Shown here piece by piece: positions 14,850-23,796 of a stretch of 60,075 nt of DNA. The notes beneath the pieces were generated by a model that was not told the origin of the DNA, made no database searches, and was given only the letters and a program-made list of their open reading frames with translations. The stretch is from an uncultured Mediterraneibacter sp. (GTDB lineage Bacteria > Bacillota > Clostridia > Lachnospirales > Lachnospiraceae), in the NCBI GenBank assembly GCA_944383695.1, contig CALWQP010000018.1, forward strand, positions 1 to 60,075, in the 5' to 3' direction. Position 1 is the first letter of the stretch, and every line of letters begins with the position of its first letter. The position numbers and the translations under genes were made by a program.

Positions 14850-17549
14850 TTATCCGCCAATCCCGATTGCTAGTTCTTGTTCCGGGGCCATGCTTCCATC
14901 CTCTTGAAATTGATGCTGCAGCTGATCCAAAAGATCAGCTCCCTCTTTTTTCTCTGTCTTCCTCAGGACAGACTCATCCACAAACAAAAATGGGGACGTC
15001 TCATCTGCTTCAATCCCATTTTCTTCCATGAAAGCTTTTAGTTCCTCTCTTTCCGTTTCTGTAAGGTCATGCTCCTCATATGTATTGTCCGCCATATATC
15101 CTGTCGCCACATAGATTCTCCCATACTCCGTCCAGATATTTTCCTCTGTCTCCAGACCGTCATTCAACACCTTCGCGACAACTATCCCTTCCACGACCCG
15201 AAAGCCATGGATGCTCCATGATGCCTCCTGCTTCTCCGATATTTCCTGAATCTGTTCTCTATGTACCGGATCCTCGATAGCGACAACTCCTTGTTTTTGC
15301 AACTGCTCCTGTTTATCTAAGATTTCGCGATAAGAGATTTTTTCATACATATTGGGGACTAGATCTTTCAGCTCCTCCGGCGACCGGAAGATCACGTTCC
15401 GTTTGATATCCATAGGAAGAATCCTTCCATCTTCCAGCAGTTCCACTAAACGGTACTGATCCTGTCCGTTTCTCTTATGGAATCCCCGCTCCTCACAGTG
15501 CTGCGTACTCTGCACAGCGCAGTAATGAATTGCGGGTAGCTCCCCCGCTTCCAGGAATGGAATCTCCTTTAAAGACTGGAATTTCCCTGCCTTTTCTACC
15601 AGATCGCTATTCCAATCCTTCCCAGTTGGCACATGAAAAGTAACCTGATCTTTTTCCATTCCAATCTCGTTGAGCAGACTGTCATAAATGATTTGCATGT
15701 CCTTTACTCCTGTAAGATCATGATCCAATGCAAGCAGGATTTCCTCTTTTGGATCCTTTTTCAGATGCTCCATCAATGGGGTGTGCTTCGTGGCTCCACT
15801 TAGCGGAAGGTAATTATACGCCTTATAATCAACGCCCTGCCCGTGTAGGATTGTCATGACGCTCATAGCATCTATCACACTTTCTGTAACAATCAGTTTT
15901 TTTGCCCCATTGTCAATATAGAATCCCTGCTTGTAATCACTCCCCGGGATATCACCTAAAAATTTCACGTTTGAAAGAGTCCCTCGGAAATTTGCGAATA
16001 CTGGATTCTTGTTTTCATCGTATGAGACAAATACGCAGTTTCCGCGGACATCCTGATAGAGCATCTTCCTGTTTACAAAATCCTGTACGATATCTTGATC
16101 AATGTACCGTGTCTTTGTTAAATAAGCGTATACGCGATGCATATTCCTATCAGGCTTGGCACGTTCGACAAGCTCATCTTTCAGTGGTTTTCGCTCCTGT
16201 TTCTCTGCCCTGGATGTTACTTGCTGCGCCGCCCTTCTCTCCCGGATTTCCGGAGTGATAGCCCCTGTAAGGGCTGTCAGTTCACTTAATGCTGAATGCA
16301 GATCTTCCCCATGAACAAATGCGACTGCAAAATCAATCACAGACCCTTCCGTAGTCTGACCGATGCCGCTGTTTCGCCAGAAACAGTTTTTATCCGGATC
16401 GATCCGGACAGAATCATGTCCCTGCATGGTATAGTACCTTCCCACACGCTTGAGCTGGATTCCATGCATGGGAGCATAGTCCAGAATCCGAATCTCCCTT
16501 TTGATTCTGTCGTAAATGTCCGATCTGGATTCGGCTTGTTTCTGTACCTTTTGTACAGTCTGCTTTTTCATGGAAGCTACCGGGACAACCTGATCAATAT
16601 ACCGCGTGATTTCCGGGAGTTCCTTTCTGAAAGAATCGAATACATTGGAGAGCACATCTCCGAAACTCTCCATACCTTCTCTGCTGTGCCATTCCCTCTC
16701 ATAAGCACGGTAATTTTCCGCCAGATGCCTTTTCCGTGTTTCCGTAGGCTCAATTCCGAAATAACTCTCAATCATGATTCCCAGCGCATCTGCTTCCAGT
16801 TCCTTTTGAGAAGACATTTTTCCTCCATTTTCTTGATACAAGACCGCATGTCCAAGCTCATGGGCAAGCGTAGAAAGCCTCTGTGTGTCCTGCAGGTTTT
16901 CATTGATCTGGATTTTATGCTCCTCAGGGAAGTACTTCCCACGCAGGGAAATTGATTTCAAGTCAGTAATGGATACAGAACAGCCCAGGGATTCCGATGC
17001 ATATTTTATAAGCCCCTTCACGATCGCACCGTGAACTACTGATTCATACCCCATATGGAACAGTGCCGGATATTTTTCAATTGGGTATGTAGTCTGTGAG
17101 ATATCAAATACTGTGCCTATCCGGAAGTGCCGGGATGTGGTGCTCTCAATCTCTCCTGCCTGATACTGGATACGCTGCTCTTTTGTGGCATGCTCTAACG
17201 GAATCAGTTTACCGTCAACCTTTAAAATGGTTGCCTGTACTGGTATCCATATCCTTGCCCCCTTCTCCCCCTCTTTCACAGATACTCCCATCTCTTTCCA
17301 AGCCTGAAAACTCTGAACATATGTTGCATAGGGGTTCTGCTTATAGATCAGCATATTATTTCGGACCGAATATTTGTACATCCGGCTTCCGAAGCTGACT
17401 GCTTCAGCAATTGTTTCCGGGTTCTCTTGCCAAGAAGCCGCCAGATCCCGTACCAGCTCTTTCATTTGCATTTCCTGCTGTTTGCGCTGTTTTCTCCATT
17501 CTTCTTTCTGGTCTTCTATCATTTCTTCTAGAAAATTTGTCCTTGCCAT
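14850..17549 (-). CDS. ArdC-like/metallopeptidase/TOPRIM multidomain protein
   Basis: 899 residues with at least four parts. Residues about 25-150 form an ArdC-type ssDNA-binding domain (RNNMLIYKQNPYATYVQSF, GEKGARIW). A zinc-peptidase motif LAHELGHAVLYQE has HELGH at 230-234 and a downstream ELEAD. A DUF3991-like zinc-free primase helper (YYTMQGHDSVRIDP, FWRNSGIGQTTEGSVIDF) precedes a TOPRIM domain (LIVTESVIDAMSV, ILLALDHDLTGVKD). The C-terminal part resembles YodL-type domains (RLVELLEDGRILPMDI). It probably protects or primes the incoming single strand in the recipient. GAGGTGCAGGC precedes the ATG at 17549; upstream in-frame codons lack a site. Confidence 0.85.
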   Translation of the reverse strand: MARTNFLEEMIEDQKEEWRKQRKQQEMQMKELVRDLAASWQENPETIAEAVSFGSRMYKYSVRNNMLIYKQNPYATYVQSFQAWKEMGVSVKEGEKGARIWIPVQATILKVDGKLIPLEHATKEQRIQYQAGEIESTTSRHFRIGTVFDISQTTYPIEKYPALFHMGYESVVHGAIVKGLIKYASESLGCSVSITDLKSISLRGKYFPEEHKIQINENLQDTQRLSTLAHELGHAVLYQENGGKMSSQKELEADALGIMIESYFGIEPTETRKRHLAENYRAYEREWHSREGMESFGDVLSNVFDSFRKELPEITRYIDQVVPVASMKKQTVQKVQKQAESRSDIYDRIKREIRILDYAPMHGIQLKRVGRYYTMQGHDSVRIDPDKNCFWRNSGIGQTTEGSVIDFAVAFVHGEDLHSALSELTALTGAITPEIRERRAAQQVTSRAEKQERKPLKDELVERAKPDRNMHRVYAYLTKTRYIDQDIVQDFVNRKMLYQDVRGNCVFVSYDENKNPVFANFRGTLSNVKFLGDIPGSDYKQGFYIDNGAKKLIVTESVIDAMSVMTILHGQGVDYKAYNYLPLSGATKHTPLMEHLKKDPKEEILLALDHDLTGVKDMQIIYDSLLNEIGMEKDQVTFHVPTGKDWNSDLVEKAGKFQSLKEIPFLEAGELPAIHYCAVQSTQHCEERGFHKRNGQDQYRLVELLEDGRILPMDIKRNVIFRSPEELKDLVPNMYEKISYREILDKQEQLQKQGVVAIEDPVHREQIQEISEKQEASWSIHGFRVVEGIVVAKVLNDGLETEENIWTEYGRIYVATGYMADNTYEEHDLTETEREELKAFMEENGIEADETSPFLFVDESVLRKTEKKEGADLLDQLQHQFQEDGSMAPEQELAIGIGG

Positions 17550-17559
17550 GCCTGCACCT

Positions 17560-17799
17560 CTATTCTTCCTGATAAATCCGCATGATCTCTGCTCGCTCAT
17601 CTTTATCAAGTACCTCTACCGGAAGGACAGACACTCCCTCGCTCACCATCGTTCCAATCGGAGCCTCCGCCTCTTTGCATTCCATGTAGAAAATGCTTTC
17701 CATTTCATCTTTTAGGATTGCTTTCCCTTTATAGTATCCGACAGCAAGATACTTCCAATTTTCTGCCTCAAAATTTTTTGATTCCCTTATGGTACGCAT
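17560..17799 (-). CDS. Small hypothetical protein (79 aa)
   Basis: Function not recognised. The product (MRTIRESKNFEAENWKYLAVGYYKGKAILKDEM...) is soluble and acidic, with a beta-rich look resembling small DUF proteins that precede ArdC-like genes. AAGGAGGG precedes the ATG at 17799, and palindrome copy 5 lies between it and the previous stop. It ends 10 bases before the ArdC-like start, so the two are probably co-translated. Confidence 0.65.
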   Translation of the reverse strand: MRTIRESKNFEAENWKYLAVGYYKGKAILKDEMESIFYMECKEAEAPIGTMVSEGVSVLPVEVLDKDERAEIMRIYQEE

Positions 17800-17819
17800 C
17801 ACTTTCCCTCCTTCTAGAA

Positions 17820-17838
17820 TGTACCGAAGTTCGGCACA
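17820..17838. promoter_or_regulatory. 19-bp palindrome, copy 5
   Basis: TGTACCGAAGTTCGGCACA. It directly abuts the stop codon of the gene ending at 17839, with no base between. Confidence 0.85.
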
Positions 17839-18144
17839 CTAAAATCCAATCATATTTCTTATTTGATCGAGTATTGTTTTAAGTACTTGCAGAAACTCCT
17901 GCCGAATCTCTGGATAGACCAGCGTTACCACCCCTGCCGCGGCTAGGGCGAGGACTGCTGTAGCGGCAATGGCCCGCACAGCTCCGGCAGTGCAGCGAAT
18001 CAGGAATTTCATCATATTGCTTTTTTCCACAATGACTGTGTTGGGATCATCAATCTTATGCTTTACATGCAAACTTTTCTGCTCAATCTCCTGCTGAAGC
18101 GCTGCCTTCGCTTCCCGGACGCCACCCTTCTTAAATTTTCCCAT
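17839..18144 (-). CDS. Small membrane protein of the transfer operon (101 aa)
   Basis: The N-terminal half is charged and helical (KAALQQEIEQKSLHVKHKIDD), and the C-terminal half has one strongly hydrophobic Ala/Val segment (AGAVRAIAATAVLALAAAGVV) before an amphipathic tail. AAGGAGC precedes the ATG, and the first 14 bases overlap the CpaE-like gene. I do not recognise the family. A structural or assembly role in the mating channel is inferred from context only. Confidence 0.65.
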   Translation of the reverse strand: MGKFKKGGVREAKAALQQEIEQKSLHVKHKIDDPNTVIVEKSNMMKFLIRCTAGAVRAIAATAVLALAAAGVVTLVYPEIRQEFLQVLKTILDQIRNMIGF

Positions 18145-19219
18145 GTACGCCAGCTCCTTTCTTTTTCCTCCACGGAAGCAGCCTTTGGCGTTTTTTACCT
18201 ATTGCCTCTTCCCTTATATCCTCAACCGGGAGCATACGGTCAAAGTCCGGGTTGTAGACATATTCAAACTGATCCGGAGCATACACTGTAAAGTAAGTAA
18301 TGTCTGCTTTTTCATCCATGTATTCAATGAGGTCTGGTTTTTCTTTTTCTGAAATAAAATTAAATAAATACCGTACGTCTGTATAATATTCATTCCGGAG
18401 TACATCCTGGGTATAATTCATTTCTGCCGCTTTGCTTCCCGCCACAAAAATCCGTATATCTTTCTCCAGAAAAGATGTCTTATTAAATCCTCGTTCGGAA
18501 TATGCACCATAATCAAAGACAAAATAATCATAGTCCTGCCGGAAGATCTCCTGAAGATTTTCCTGCTTATAGAACATATCCACGCCTTCATAACTCACTT
18601 CCCCAAGTGTTTCATCCTGATCTGACACAAAAAAGCGCCCATGCTCCTGCACAAAATCTGTTTCATTAACTTCGATATAGCACGCCTTGTATCCTTTCAT
18701 CTGCAGATATTTCACAATCTGAACAGCCGCTGTTGTTGTCCCAATTCGGCGGCATACACCGGTTACCCCAATTCTTTTTCCGGATAGTTCTTTCAAAGGA
18801 CTGCTTCCGACTTCTTCAGGTTCTTTTTCCTGTAGTTCTGGTTCGATGTAATATCCATTCATGCAACGCTCAAAAGTCTCCCTTGCATCTGCTTGGTTTG
18901 CAGAAAATATGTAGTACCGGATGCCATGACTTTCCAACTCTTGGATTATCCGGCTTTTGCGGTCATAGCCTGGCGCGTAGATGACCACATCACAATTTTT
19001 TGCCCGCTTTACGCTTTCAATCTTTACGGCCAGTTCCTCAGCCGGATCAACATATTGCTCAATATCGATTACGAGATACGACATCTGTTTCTGTAGGATT
19101 TCTGTGAGCTGGAGCTCGATTGATGGGCTGCTTGCGATATAATTCAACGTAAGATTTTTTATTTTTGCAGGCTCCTGAAGAAAAAATCCCCTATCCTCGG
19201 CTCCGACAAACAATATCAT
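18131..19219 (-). CDS. CpaE-like ATPase (receiver-like plus ParA/MinD fold)
   Basis: 362 residues. The N-terminal ~110 residues look like a degenerate response-regulator fold (SYLVIDIEQYVD, KNCDVVIYAPGY). The second half is a ParA/MinD-type domain with a deviant Walker A, GKRIGVTGVCRRIGTTTAAVQIV, then YDYFVFDYGAYSERG in the Walker B position. The layout matches CpaE/TadZ proteins, which place pilus machines at the cell pole. AGGAGGG precedes the ATG, and palindrome copy 6 lies just upstream. Within a T4SS operon it may position or energise the channel; this is inference from architecture. Confidence 0.7.
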   Translation of the reverse strand: MILFVGAEDRGFFLQEPAKIKNLTLNYIASSPSIELQLTEILQKQMSYLVIDIEQYVDPAEELAVKIESVKRAKNCDVVIYAPGYDRKSRIIQELESHGIRYYIFSANQADARETFERCMNGYYIEPELQEKEPEEVGSSPLKELSGKRIGVTGVCRRIGTTTAAVQIVKYLQMKGYKACYIEVNETDFVQEHGRFFVSDQDETLGEVSYEGVDMFYKQENLQEIFRQDYDYFVFDYGAYSERGFNKTSFLEKDIRIFVAGSKAAEMNYTQDVLRNEYYTDVRYLFNFISEKEKPDLIEYMDEKADITYFTVYAPDQFEYVYNPDFDRMLPVEDIREEAIGKKRQRLLPWRKKKGAGVHGKI

Positions 19220-19239
19220 TTATTTCCCTCCTTCCATGA

Positions 19240-19258
19240 TGTACCGAAATCCGGCACG
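19240..19258. promoter_or_regulatory. 19-bp palindrome, copy 6
   Basis: TGTACCGAAATCCGGCACG, directly abutting the stop codon of the gene ending at 19259 and 20 bases before the CpaE-like start. Confidence 0.85.
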
Positions 19259-20053
19259 CTACTTTTCTTTTAATAGTTCAATCTGTTCGATGATCTTTTC
19301 GGACCGCTCCTTCAACTCATCGATTCGCTGCATTCGCTCCTGAATTTCTACCTCATTTGTAGAAATAGTGTCCCTGGCTTTCGCAACTGTGTTACCAGCC
19401 TCTTCCGCCTCGTCTTCGGTCGGATACACGGCTGTTTCCAATTCCGTAATTCTGATTTCTAACTCAGCATTTTCTTCCTGAAGATCGCTTATCACATCCT
19501 CCTGCTCTGCAATCTGAAACTCATCATAACTGATCTGAGCCTCCAGTCGATCAATCTCATACCCTCTTGCGTCTTTTTCAGGCAGCGTCTTTACCTGTTC
19601 TACCACATCAATATTTGTATAAAGGCGAAGGATATCCCCATTTTCTCTTTCCGTCAGCCTCAAGGAAATCTCCTTCCAATCATCCGGGATTTCTGTGATT
19701 CGGAAAACGGTATAATCCGCTTTCTCCAGGACTGCCTGGACGTTTAAACTGCCTTTCGTACGTTCAGCCGCTTCGTATTCTATCCCGGCGTCGATCAGCT
19801 CCTTCAATTTGATTTCAACGATAATTTCCATCACCCGGTCTTCTTTCGAATAAATCCATCTGGTCAGGCAGATCTCACGCCCAGGCATGGCTTGTATTTC
19901 ATAATACGGCGTCGCTTCAATCAGTTCACCAAAATCCGGCATCCAAATACGAGAACTTATAAAGAAAAAGTAGCCGCCCACGAGAAGAAACAGGAGTATC
20001 TTATTTCCAAGGTTTATATCTTTTTTTACTCTTTTCCGCAGTTTCTCTATCAT
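19259..20053 (-). CDS. Membrane-anchored coiled-coil protein (264 aa)
   Basis: One N-terminal membrane segment (KILLFLLVGGYFFFISS, about 19-35) is followed by an extracytoplasmic domain of about 140 residues. A long coiled coil (about 170-262) then shows regular heptads such as EEENAELEIRITELETAVY and RMQRIDELKERSEKIIEQIE. The domain arrangement would suit a periplasm-like/wall-spanning scaffold of the mating channel. The ATG at 20053 overlaps the stop of the upstream small gene. Family not recognised. Confidence 0.7.
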   Translation of the reverse strand: MIEKLRKRVKKDINLGNKILLFLLVGGYFFFISSRIWMPDFGELIEATPYYEIQAMPGREICLTRWIYSKEDRVMEIIVEIKLKELIDAGIEYEAAERTKGSLNVQAVLEKADYTVFRITEIPDDWKEISLRLTERENGDILRLYTNIDVVEQVKTLPEKDARGYEIDRLEAQISYDEFQIAEQEDVISDLQEENAELEIRITELETAVYPTEDEAEEAGNTVAKARDTISTNEVEIQERMQRIDELKERSEKIIEQIELLKEK

Positions 20054-20262
20054 CTATCCCCCTCTATATCACTTACGAGTCTAATCATACTTTTGGGAAT
20101 GACATCAACATCATTTCCTAAATATTGTTCACCGTCATATCTAATTTCTACTTTCTTATTATTTCCGATAGTTGTACCATTAATAACCGTTGCTTTTCGT
20201 CCCTTTTTATAGAACATTGTGTCATTAATTAGTTCTACTTTATCTCCTCTTTTATAATACAT
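20050..20262 (-). CDS. Small SH3/KOW-like protein (70 aa)
   Basis: The product begins MYYKRGDKVELINDTMFYKKG and is beta-rich, with alternating polar and hydrophobic residues (ATVINGTTIGNNKKVEIRY), as in small SH3-like or KOW barrels. AAGGAGG lies before the ATG. It is overlapped by the coiled-coil gene. No signal peptide or membrane segment is seen. Function unknown. Confidence 0.65.
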   Translation of the reverse strand: MYYKRGDKVELINDTMFYKKGRKATVINGTTIGNNKKVEIRYDGEQYLGNDVDVIPKSMIRLVSDIEGDR

Positions 20263-20274
20263 ATGTTATCCTCC

Positions 20275-20811
20275 TTAACTTCCATATTGCACCTCAAAGG
20301 AAAATCTCAATTCATCTGTATAAGTGTCACAGACTGTTTTAATCAGGAGCGTATCTGAGTATTCTGTCTGGTAATCTACATCAAGGTACAGATACCTCAA
20401 ATAATCATCTATAATCTGTTGGGAATCTGGATGCAATCGCACCATCGTTACATCTAGGTTTTTCTTTTCCAGATAAACGGCCAGCTCTTCCTTGAAGCGC
20501 TCCCAGTCTGCTCCAACAAGCCAGCTAAATGCAGCGACATTTTCCTCATATCCTGTAAATTCGAGCGTAAGCCTGGAGTCCTTTTTCCCATTGATCGACT
20601 GCAGATTATCGTCCGGCTGCGAGGACAAGTTATAGATTTTCTGTTTATCCATTGAATGAGCTTTTTCCACCACTTCTTTTTCTTTTATGGAATAGTTTCC
20701 CTGCGGATCATCTGCCCACTGCTCCACGCTTTTTCCTAAAAATACCGCAAGCAGCGCTAACGCAGCCAATATAATAAATATAGTCATTCTGATTTTTTTC
20801 TCTTTTTTCAT
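20275..20811 (-). CDS. Single-pass membrane protein of the T4SS operon (178 aa)
   Basis: The basic start MKKEKKIRM leads into one membrane segment (TIFIILAALALLAVFLG), then an outside domain of about 150 residues rich in charged residues (DWERFKEELAVYLEKKNLDVTMV). Size and topology are like VirB8/TcpC channel proteins, but I see no specific motif. AAAGGATGG precedes the ATG at 20811; the longer frame from 20835 overlaps the lytic enzyme gene and lacks a site. It follows the peptidoglycan hydrolase gene directly. Confidence 0.65.
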   Translation of the reverse strand: MKKEKKIRMTIFIILAALALLAVFLGKSVEQWADDPQGNYSIKEKEVVEKAHSMDKQKIYNLSSQPDDNLQSINGKKDSRLTLEFTGYEENVAAFSWLVGADWERFKEELAVYLEKKNLDVTMVRLHPDSQQIIDDYLRYLYLDVDYQTEYSDTLLIKTVCDTYTDELRFSFEVQYGS

Positions 20812-20821
20812 TTTCCATCCT

Positions 20822-21862
20822 TTATAAATAGTCATCTGGGTTTACTGCCACACCATTTAATTCCACCTGGAAATGAAGATGCGGTCCTGTAGACTGACCT
20901 GTGCTTCCCACTTCTCCTATCTTCTGTCCTTTCTTTACTGTCTGTCCCTGAGATACAACATTTTTTGAGTGATGCATATATTTTGTTACAAGTCCATTTC
21001 CATGATCGATCACAACCCAGTTTCCAGCACTGTCTGACCAGCCGGCAACCGTTACTACCCCATCATCTGCAGTATAAGTCGGAGTACCAACTGGTGCTGC
21101 ATAATCATTTCCTTTATGACCTCCCACTTCAAACTCTCTGATTTCTCCGAAATAACTGGTTTGTGCAGTCATCCCTGGACACGGATGTGTAAACTGGCCA
21201 GTCCCGGTTATGTCGCCTGGAACAAGATCTGAAGAGGTCATGCTATTAAATTTGTAAAGCTCATAAAAAGTCATGATCTGAATCACCTTATTAACATAAT
21301 TAGGATCTGTTGCATATCCGGATTTCCACACTGCCTCTATAAAAGCATCAGCATCATAATGCCCTGTCAGAGGATCTCTCGGACACGCCGTTACATTGTC
21401 GACATATGGCGGCATAGTAAATTTGTATCCCCATGCCAACATGCAGTCTGTATAATTACGGAATGTAGAAAATATTGCGGTGACCGTTCCCCATGCTTCC
21501 TCAGTCACCATGGTGACCGTTCCGCTTTCCAAGTGGCTGGGAGATTTCTGCCCCAAGCAGTTGTAATAAGGCGGGTTAGACAGTTCAGATCCTCCGGCAC
21601 CGCCTTCGAGAATCATCTGTCCGAGCACAACGCTTGCGGGATATCCTGTCTCATTCATCATGTCAACCGCAGCTTGTACTATTTCAATCGTGATCCAATC
21701 CGGCATCCCCCCCAGCATGTCTTCTGTTATCTGTGTTTGCCGCTCTGATCCGATCAACGCGCTCATCACTTCGTGAACTGTGACACTCATTGTCACTATC
21801 ATGAAAAGGAACAGAACAACTGACACTAAGATTGGTTTCAGGAGTTTCTGTATGTATCCCAT
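20822..21862 (-). CDS. Conjugation cell-wall hydrolase (glucosaminidase plus M23 peptidase)
   Basis: 346 residues. A membrane anchor (LVSVVLFLFMIVTMSVTV, about 12-29) is followed by a glucosaminidase-like domain (AAVDMMNETGYPASVVLGQMI, FRNYTDCMLAWGYKF) and a C-terminal M23/LytM endopeptidase with HKGNDYAAPVGTPTY, the metal ligands in HKGND, and GPHLHFQVE. Such VirB1-type bifunctional enzymes cut peptidoglycan so the channel can cross the Gram-positive wall. The ATG overlaps the VirB4 stop, so the two are translationally coupled. Confidence 0.92.
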   Translation of the reverse strand: MGYIQKLLKPILVSVVLFLFMIVTMSVTVHEVMSALIGSERQTQITEDMLGGMPDWITIEIVQAAVDMMNETGYPASVVLGQMILEGGAGGSELSNPPYYNCLGQKSPSHLESGTVTMVTEEAWGTVTAIFSTFRNYTDCMLAWGYKFTMPPYVDNVTACPRDPLTGHYDADAFIEAVWKSGYATDPNYVNKVIQIMTFYELYKFNSMTSSDLVPGDITGTGQFTHPCPGMTAQTSYFGEIREFEVGGHKGNDYAAPVGTPTYTADDGVVTVAGWSDSAGNWVVIDHGNGLVTKYMHHSKNVVSQGQTVKKGQKIGEVGSTGQSTGPHLHFQVELNGVAVNPDDYL

Positions 21863-23760
21863 TAGGCGCCTCCTTTAAACAGCGCTTCGTCCTCTCGTGA
21901 CAGGTATACTTTAAAGTCAACCGTCTGGTCTCCTGAAATAATCATGGTTGTCTGCCCTCTCACATACGTCGGGATCCGTTCCCTCTGTCTAGGCATCAGG
22001 GCGTTTCCAAATACTCGGTCAATCACAGGGATCGCATTTCGATCCTGGCGGAAAATAAACTTATATTGGGTGAGTTCAAAGATGGTTTTCAATTTTTCAA
22101 TTCCATCATCTGTAGAACCTTCCGGAGTATAATCGCGGATGGACTGGCTTGCCATCCAGATATTTGAAAAATACTTCGGTCCTTCCCTTAAATAGATGCT
22201 GAGTAGGTCGAGCGCATAGAGCTTTTTTGCGTTTACCCATCGATGGCTTTCATCAATATAAATTGAAGTATGCGCCACTTCATCAAGTTCGATCTTTTTT
22301 TCTTCCCAGCTTTTCTTCATAATGCTTCCATTTGTTACCGCATCATCCCAGCATAAGGACAACAGGTTAAAGAGCTCCAAGTCAAAAATCCGCATATCCA
22401 GCTCCTTTAAACCTGACAAGTCATAAGAGATTGCTTTTACATCCTTCATGTTGTCGATTGATGTGGGACCGTCAAAGATGTCCCCATATGTATCCACGAG
22501 TGTCCTTAAGTTGCTACGGATACTGTCCAGATTTATCAGTTTACGCTCAATCAGGACTTTTTCCCCTTCCCTCCATGTTCCTGTTACAATCTGCTCAATT
22601 TCCTTTTCTACATATTCCAGCAGATCCCTAAATGTTGGATAGGCTTTTGCCGGAAGACCAGTAATTTGTTTCCCATTCTCCGGCTGTAGTCCCCATTTCT
22701 TATACAGACTCTCACAGATTTCAATGAAATCGTTTAGTTCTTTTGTTGCCGCCTCTGGTTCAAGAAAACGATAGGATGTTCTTAACTTTGTCAGATGCCT
22801 GGCGTAGTTTGCATGTTCATTGTCTCCGGACCGAAAGATTTCTAAAAGATTGATAATGTACTTGGACATATTTAGCGTCCTGCCTCCGAGTGCGTGAATA
22901 AGATCTGTAAACTCTCCGACCACATCAAAGACACGGACAAAATCACCTCGGATCACCCTGGATTTGATTCTCAGCTTCAGCAACGTTGATTTCCCAAAGC
23001 GCTGATTTCCGACAACTATTGCCGATGCATTAACCCGAATCTCATTCAGGAGCCATTCATCAAACAGTACATTCCCGCCACAACCTGTTTCTCCTAAGAT
23101 GTCCCCGCCTCTGTCTTCCAGGCAGCTATAATGAAACGCATTCCCCGCTGCAAGAAGCGTAGACTTCATTGGAAACCCTTGTAGAGCATGTGGCGCTTGC
23201 TGCTGCTTTTTCATCGGCAGAAATATGCTTTTCCATTCGTTCTCTGTTTCATTTAAGAATACCGCTGCGCGGTAGAAATTCCCCTTTTCCAAGTTGGTGA
23301 TTACTTTTGCTACTCTTTTTTCCAATTCCTCTCTCGTCTTTGCAGCCACAAAGATCCGAATAGAGACACTTTTCATCACCTCTCCCATAGACTGAATTTC
23401 CTGGAACAGTCTTTGCATCTCTTTTTCTCTGGCATCAGCGTTATAATATGCGCTGTAATCTTTGGCGAACCGCTTCCTGGATCCCTGTTCTTCAATTGCC
23501 CGGTTGAGGTTCTTTTTCACTTCATCCATATCCATAGTCCCTACACTGATTGTTGCGACCGTGTTCGGAAAGTTACATATCTCTGTAAGCCAGTAATCAT
23601 TCAGGGCACTTGGGAAATCAAAAACATGTACGCATGCCTCGTACCCGGTCCCTGTTCTTGAAAACGCATCATAATGTTTCAGATTCCCTATCGGTGCGAT
23701 TTCCCTGAGCAGGTTTTCATCATATGTAATCTCATCTTCTTTTTTTCTGTTTTTTCCCAT
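21862..23760 (-). CDS. VirB4-type T4SS ATPase, main domain
   Basis: 632 residues. Walker A is GNQRFGKSTL (251-260), with FVRVFDVVGEFTDLIHALGG after it and Walker B in TSIYIDESHRWVNAKKLYAL. The C-terminal half has SQSIRDYT and RDRNAIPVIDRVFGN-type VirB4 signatures. It is the energising ATPase for channel assembly and DNA transport. It begins MGKNRKKEDEITYDENLLREIAP, which is where many VirB4 proteins have a continuous N-terminal domain; here that domain is a separate upstream gene (23797-24345), with palindrome copy 7 in the 36-base gap. Confidence 0.92.
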   Translation of the reverse strand: MGKNRKKEDEITYDENLLREIAPIGNLKHYDAFSRTGTGYEACVHVFDFPSALNDYWLTEICNFPNTVATISVGTMDMDEVKKNLNRAIEEQGSRKRFAKDYSAYYNADAREKEMQRLFQEIQSMGEVMKSVSIRIFVAAKTREELEKRVAKVITNLEKGNFYRAAVFLNETENEWKSIFLPMKKQQQAPHALQGFPMKSTLLAAGNAFHYSCLEDRGGDILGETGCGGNVLFDEWLLNEIRVNASAIVVGNQRFGKSTLLKLRIKSRVIRGDFVRVFDVVGEFTDLIHALGGRTLNMSKYIINLLEIFRSGDNEHANYARHLTKLRTSYRFLEPEAATKELNDFIEICESLYKKWGLQPENGKQITGLPAKAYPTFRDLLEYVEKEIEQIVTGTWREGEKVLIERKLINLDSIRSNLRTLVDTYGDIFDGPTSIDNMKDVKAISYDLSGLKELDMRIFDLELFNLLSLCWDDAVTNGSIMKKSWEEKKIELDEVAHTSIYIDESHRWVNAKKLYALDLLSIYLREGPKYFSNIWMASQSIRDYTPEGSTDDGIEKLKTIFELTQYKFIFRQDRNAIPVIDRVFGNALMPRQRERIPTYVRGQTTMIISGDQTVDFKVYLSREDEALFKGGA

Positions 23761-23777
23761 ATCCGTCCCTCCACTAA

Positions 23778-23796
23778 CGTACCGAAATTCGGCACG
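23778..23796. promoter_or_regulatory. 19-bp palindrome, copy 7
   Basis: CGTACCGAAATTCGGCACG, one base from full symmetry. It directly abuts the stop codon of the gene ending at 23797 and lies 17 bases before the VirB4 start. Confidence 0.88.
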
